Assembly (NCBI GenBank): GCA_039700805.1
Contig: JBCAZE010000020.1
Coordinates: 1 to 27,187 of the forward strand
Direction: 5' to 3'
Source of the DNA: CALBPI01 sp039700805
GTDB taxonomy: Bacteria; Pseudomonadota; Gammaproteobacteria; Steroidobacterales; Woeseiaceae
DNA: 27,187 nt
Part shown: positions 24,862 to 27,187 of the stretch, piece after piece
Layout: every line of letters starts with the position of its first letter
How positions within the stretch are numbered: position 1 is the stretch's first letter
Translations under genes and position numbers: made by a program
Notes under the pieces: generated by a model
What the model saw: only the letters and a program-made list of their open reading frames with translations
Told to the model about the DNA's origin: nothing
Database searches by the model: none

Positions 24862-26955
24862 TTGAAAGAGCAATCCACATCGTTTAGACGATTTACCCAC
24901 AAAGCTGCCTTAGTAGCCGCTGTTGCACTGCCGTTCGCGGCAACATCTGTGCAAGCGCAGGACCTACTAACAGCGACTGAATACGTGCCGGATCACGCAG
25001 CAATCCAGGCGATGAAAGTGCCGTCACCAGGCGCCGCATTCTCAATGCCGAATGCACCGATCATTCCTGATCCCCGCATCAGCATTCTGCCACCAGACGT
25101 CGCAGCTGACGAAGCCTACTGGCAGGCTATGCAGCGTGCGCGCGCAGGCAGTGCACGTTTCGGCGGCATCGGCGACGGTGGCGATCCGGCGGTGATCACG
25201 CCAACCAGTGACCCGATTCTCTACACGGAAGAGGAAACGGAAGAAGGCGCCAACGACACGTTTGACACCGCGGAACGTATCCAACAATTGCGTACCGGCA
25301 AGAACCGCAAAAAGAACGTCGCTACTGTCAGTGGCTCGCTGGGCCAACGTCCAGAGAATCGTGTTCTGACTCAAACTGAAGACGACGGTGCCATCCCATT
25401 GGCGCTCGATTCTGGCGTTAGCGGCACACCGGATCAGTTCAGCTTCTCTGGTGTGATCGGCGACGGCCCGAACCCAGGTGTTACTTCTGACTACGACATG
25501 GTCAAAGTCACACTGCCAGCAGGCACCACGTTTGAGATCTCTGTTGCCACACCGGAACCATTTGGCGATCTTGACCCATTCGTCACCTTCTACCTGGAAG
25601 ACGGCACGATCATCTTCCAACAGGATGACGGCGGTGACGGCTTCGATACCTTCGTTCAGCTGACGGTTGGCGCCAATGATCTGACCTTCATTATGGCGAT
25701 CGGTGGCTTCGGCGCATTTGAACCTTTAGATCCGTTCGATTCTAGCGCCGGCTCTATTACTGGCCTTGTCGGTTCAGAAGGAACTTATGACTTCTCAATG
25801 TTCGTCTTCCCGAACGGTGCTGCGCCGACTGATGTCTACACGTTCAAGATGGATAAAGGCGACGTCCTCGGTGCTGCTGCACGTGTTGACGGCAATCCAA
25901 TCCTCGAGATCTTCAACATGGACGGCGACTTCGAAAAAGGCGTTGCCGGCTTCGGTAGCTTCGCTGATCCGAATAGCCCACTGCCGATCAACGGCAATGG
26001 AGTGATCGACTATGTTGCAGAAGCTAGCGGTACCTACGGTGTTTCGCTCACAGGCGGCTTCGGCGAGTATGAGCTCGACATCGGCATCTACCGGCCGGGC
26101 TTCGAAGAGCAAGGTCGTCGCGTTCAGCTGATCTGGCTTGATTACAACGGGGGTCCTGTCAGCAAAGAGCCGTGGTTCGGATTCCCGCTGATCACCGATC
26201 ACACGCCGTTCAGTGGATTCCTGCCGGCCTGGGGCCTGCCGGATTCGCCAGCAGACGTTCGCCGCATTACGACGGGCATCACCGCTGAAGTGAGTCGCAC
26301 ACTCGGTGCGGAGCTGGCGGCGACAGGCGTGAACCCATGGATCCGCCCTTATGTCTTGGGCAACGATGGTACAGGCATCCCGAGCTTCCTCGAGCCATTC
26401 ATCGAACAGGGCCGTTTCGAGATCTTCGGCCTTACGTTCGAAGTCAGCGTTGTGGAAGTGTCCGGTACGACTCAAGAGGCGTTCATCAACACGATTGGAA
26501 TCGCTTCATCGATCGATCCAGGCAACTACGGCGCGAACGACGTAGCGTTGATGCTGCTCGACGTACTGAGCGCACCCGCGACACCGGGCGCCAACGCTAA
26601 CGGTACGTTCAGTCTGAACGACGTCATCCTGGCTCCTGGTGTGACAAAAGAGCAGCTGGTCATCCAGGCGATCGCTAACGTCACATCGCACGAAGCGGGT
26701 CACTACCTCGGTAACTTCCACACCGACGGCGTGTTCTCTTCTGACGCGAACATCATGGACGAAGGTCCTGGTGGACTCTTCAACCTGGCTGGCATTGGCC
26801 CGAGTGGCATCTTCGGTGCGGACGATACGGTTAACGTCCAATTTATCGATGACACCTATTCGGTGCTGGAAGGCTTCCAGGGCGATGAAAACACCACGGT
26901 TAACACCGGCCACGCGCTGAGCTTCTCTCCACGGAAAGAAATCGAGCGCGAATGA
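24862..26955 (+). CDS. Secreted metzincin-type metallopeptidase with PPC-like domains
   Basis: A 697-aa exported protein. The start is TTG at 24862: GGAGG/AGGAG lies 6-8 bases upstream and no better start precedes the signal peptide (RRFTHKAALVAAVALPFAATSVQA, cut before QD at 32/33). Residues about 190-285 form a bacterial pre-peptidase C-terminal (PPC) domain (YDMVKVTLPAGTTFEISV, DPFVTFYLEDG). A second PPC-like unit occupies about 295-410. The catalytic part starts near RRVQLIWLDYNGG. Its zinc motif HEAGHYLGNFH has ligands H610, H614 and H620, and a Met-turn NIMDEG (Met632) 12 residues later. This is the metzincin pattern HEXXHXXGXXH. It probably degrades extracellular protein. The exact MEROPS family is unassigned. 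Confidence 0.88.
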   Translation: MKEQSTSFRRFTHKAALVAAVALPFAATSVQAQDLLTATEYVPDHAAIQAMKVPSPGAAFSMPNAPIIPDPRISILPPDVAADEAYWQAMQRARAGSARFGGIGDGGDPAVITPTSDPILYTEEETEEGANDTFDTAERIQQLRTGKNRKKNVATVSGSLGQRPENRVLTQTEDDGAIPLALDSGVSGTPDQFSFSGVIGDGPNPGVTSDYDMVKVTLPAGTTFEISVATPEPFGDLDPFVTFYLEDGTIIFQQDDGGDGFDTFVQLTVGANDLTFIMAIGGFGAFEPLDPFDSSAGSITGLVGSEGTYDFSMFVFPNGAAPTDVYTFKMDKGDVLGAAARVDGNPILEIFNMDGDFEKGVAGFGSFADPNSPLPINGNGVIDYVAEASGTYGVSLTGGFGEYELDIGIYRPGFEEQGRRVQLIWLDYNGGPVSKEPWFGFPLITDHTPFSGFLPAWGLPDSPADVRRITTGITAEVSRTLGAELAATGVNPWIRPYVLGNDGTGIPSFLEPFIEQGRFEIFGLTFEVSVVEVSGTTQEAFINTIGIASSIDPGNYGANDVALMLLDVLSAPATPGANANGTFSLNDVILAPGVTKEQLVIQAIANVTSHEAGHYLGNFHTDGVFSSDANIMDEGPGGLFNLAGIGPSGIFGADDTVNVQFIDDTYSVLEGFQGDENTTVNTGHALSFSPRKEIERE

Positions 26956-26997
26956 TCAAGCTTTAAGCTGCGCATAGCAGCAAAGGCAAAGATCAGA

Positions 26998-27028
26998 GGG
27001 TGCCCCGTTCGCGGGGCACCCTTTTTTT
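26998..27028 (+). terminator. Rho-independent terminator of the peptidase gene
   Basis: GGGTGCCCCG-TTCG-CGGGGCACCC (26998-27021) is a perfect 10-bp stem with a tetraloop, followed by seven T (27022-27028). The repeat array begins at the next base. Confidence 0.96.
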
Positions 27029-27187
27029 ATGTTCAGGATGAACGGTATGCCGCGGAGGCCAGGGATGGCCGAGAGCGGCGATGTTCAGGATGAACGGTAT
27101 GCCGCGGAGGCCAGGGATGGCCGAGAGCGGCGATGTTCAGGATGAACGGTATGCCGCGGAGGCCAGGGATGGCCGAGAGCGGCGATG
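27029..27187 (+). repeat. Head-to-tail array of a 52-bp extragenic repeat (3 units, continues off window)
   Basis: Identical 52-bp units start at 27029, 27081 and 27133; the first three bases of a fourth end the window. Each unit holds TTC-AGGAT-GAA, then GGCC-AGGGAT-GGCC, flanked by GCCGC and GCGGC that can pair outside it. GCCG-AGAG-CGGC is an alternative fold. CAGGGATG in the main loop equals the CsrA/RsmA recognition core. There are no spacers between units, so this is not a CRISPR. The array's true length is unknown. Confidence 0.95.

Noticed and set aside
24615..24887. 90-codon frame running into the peptidase start
   Set aside because: It has no ribosome site, odd composition after residue 55, and overlaps the well-supported TTG start and signal peptide of the peptidase.
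27029..27187. Short open frame reading through the repeats (MFRMNGMPRRPGMAESGDVQ...)
   Set aside because: A 52-base period shifts frame at each unit, there is no ribosome site, and the reading stops in the third unit. It is a by-product of the repeat.
27029..27187. CRISPR array
   Set aside because: Units are directly contiguous and identical over 52 bases with no variable spacers, and no cas genes are present.

Overview
This is a protein-coding stretch of what looks like a free-living, probably marine, aerobic gammaproteobacterium. I infer this from the moderately GC-rich sequence, the E. coli-like NDH-2, the gltBD operon, a FadI-type thiolase, a Na+/alanine (AGCS) symporter, a TonB-dependent receptor and many secreted lipoproteins. 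The genus cannot be fixed from this sequence. I found no tRNA, rRNA, CRISPR array, phage or complete insertion sequence.

Layout. (1) 1-1652 (-): the N-terminal 550 codons of a TonB-dependent receptor that runs off the left edge. (2) 2077-4968 (+): a GT4 glycosyltransferase, then a choice-of-anchor I beta-propeller lipoprotein with a short collagen-like tract. (3) 4993-5880 (-): an alpha/beta-hydrolase lipoprotein, divergent from ndh (5989-7278, +). ndh overlaps an esterase lipoprotein by one base. The ndh promoter region carries an FNR-like box. (4) 8198-14082 (-): the gltBD glutamate synthase operon, with gltB starting at TTG. (5) 14450-15910 (-): three small lipoprotein genes: an LEA14-like protein, an alanine-rich acidic repeat protein resembling group 3 LEA proteins, and an unknown NTF2-like-sized lipoprotein. 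(6) 15961-21193: a DUF924 protein, a MATE exporter (-), a FadI-like thiolase and an AGCS symporter with an extra soluble insertion. (7) 21194-27187: secreted oxidative and proteolytic functions. These are a Calx-beta/PQQ-dehydrogenase-like/diheme lipoprotein and a TTG-initiated metzincin-type secreted peptidase, with the C-terminal remnant of an MFS transporter between them.

The most unusual signal is a 52-bp extragenic repeat. One copy lies at 21255-21306, and three head-to-tail copies begin at 27029 and run off the right edge. Both loci begin exactly at the end of the U-tract of an intrinsic terminator. Each unit carries a GGCC-closed hairpin with loop AGGGAT or ATGGAT, plus a TTC-AGGAT-GAA mini-hairpin. 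The first contains the CsrA/RsmA recognition core (CANGGATG), and the second closely resembles known RsmA/RsmE targets. The array could therefore be a 3'-UTR-derived CsrA/RsmA sponge, or a repeat family that targets terminators. This is inference and needs expression, binding and genome-wide distribution data.

Metabolically the window combines nitrogen assimilation (GltBD), alanine uptake, NADH re-oxidation (NDH-2), thiolytic fatty-acid metabolism, extracellular oxidation and proteolysis, and envelope or stress lipoproteins. Apart from gltBD and ndh-esterase these are mostly separate transcription units, not one pathway.
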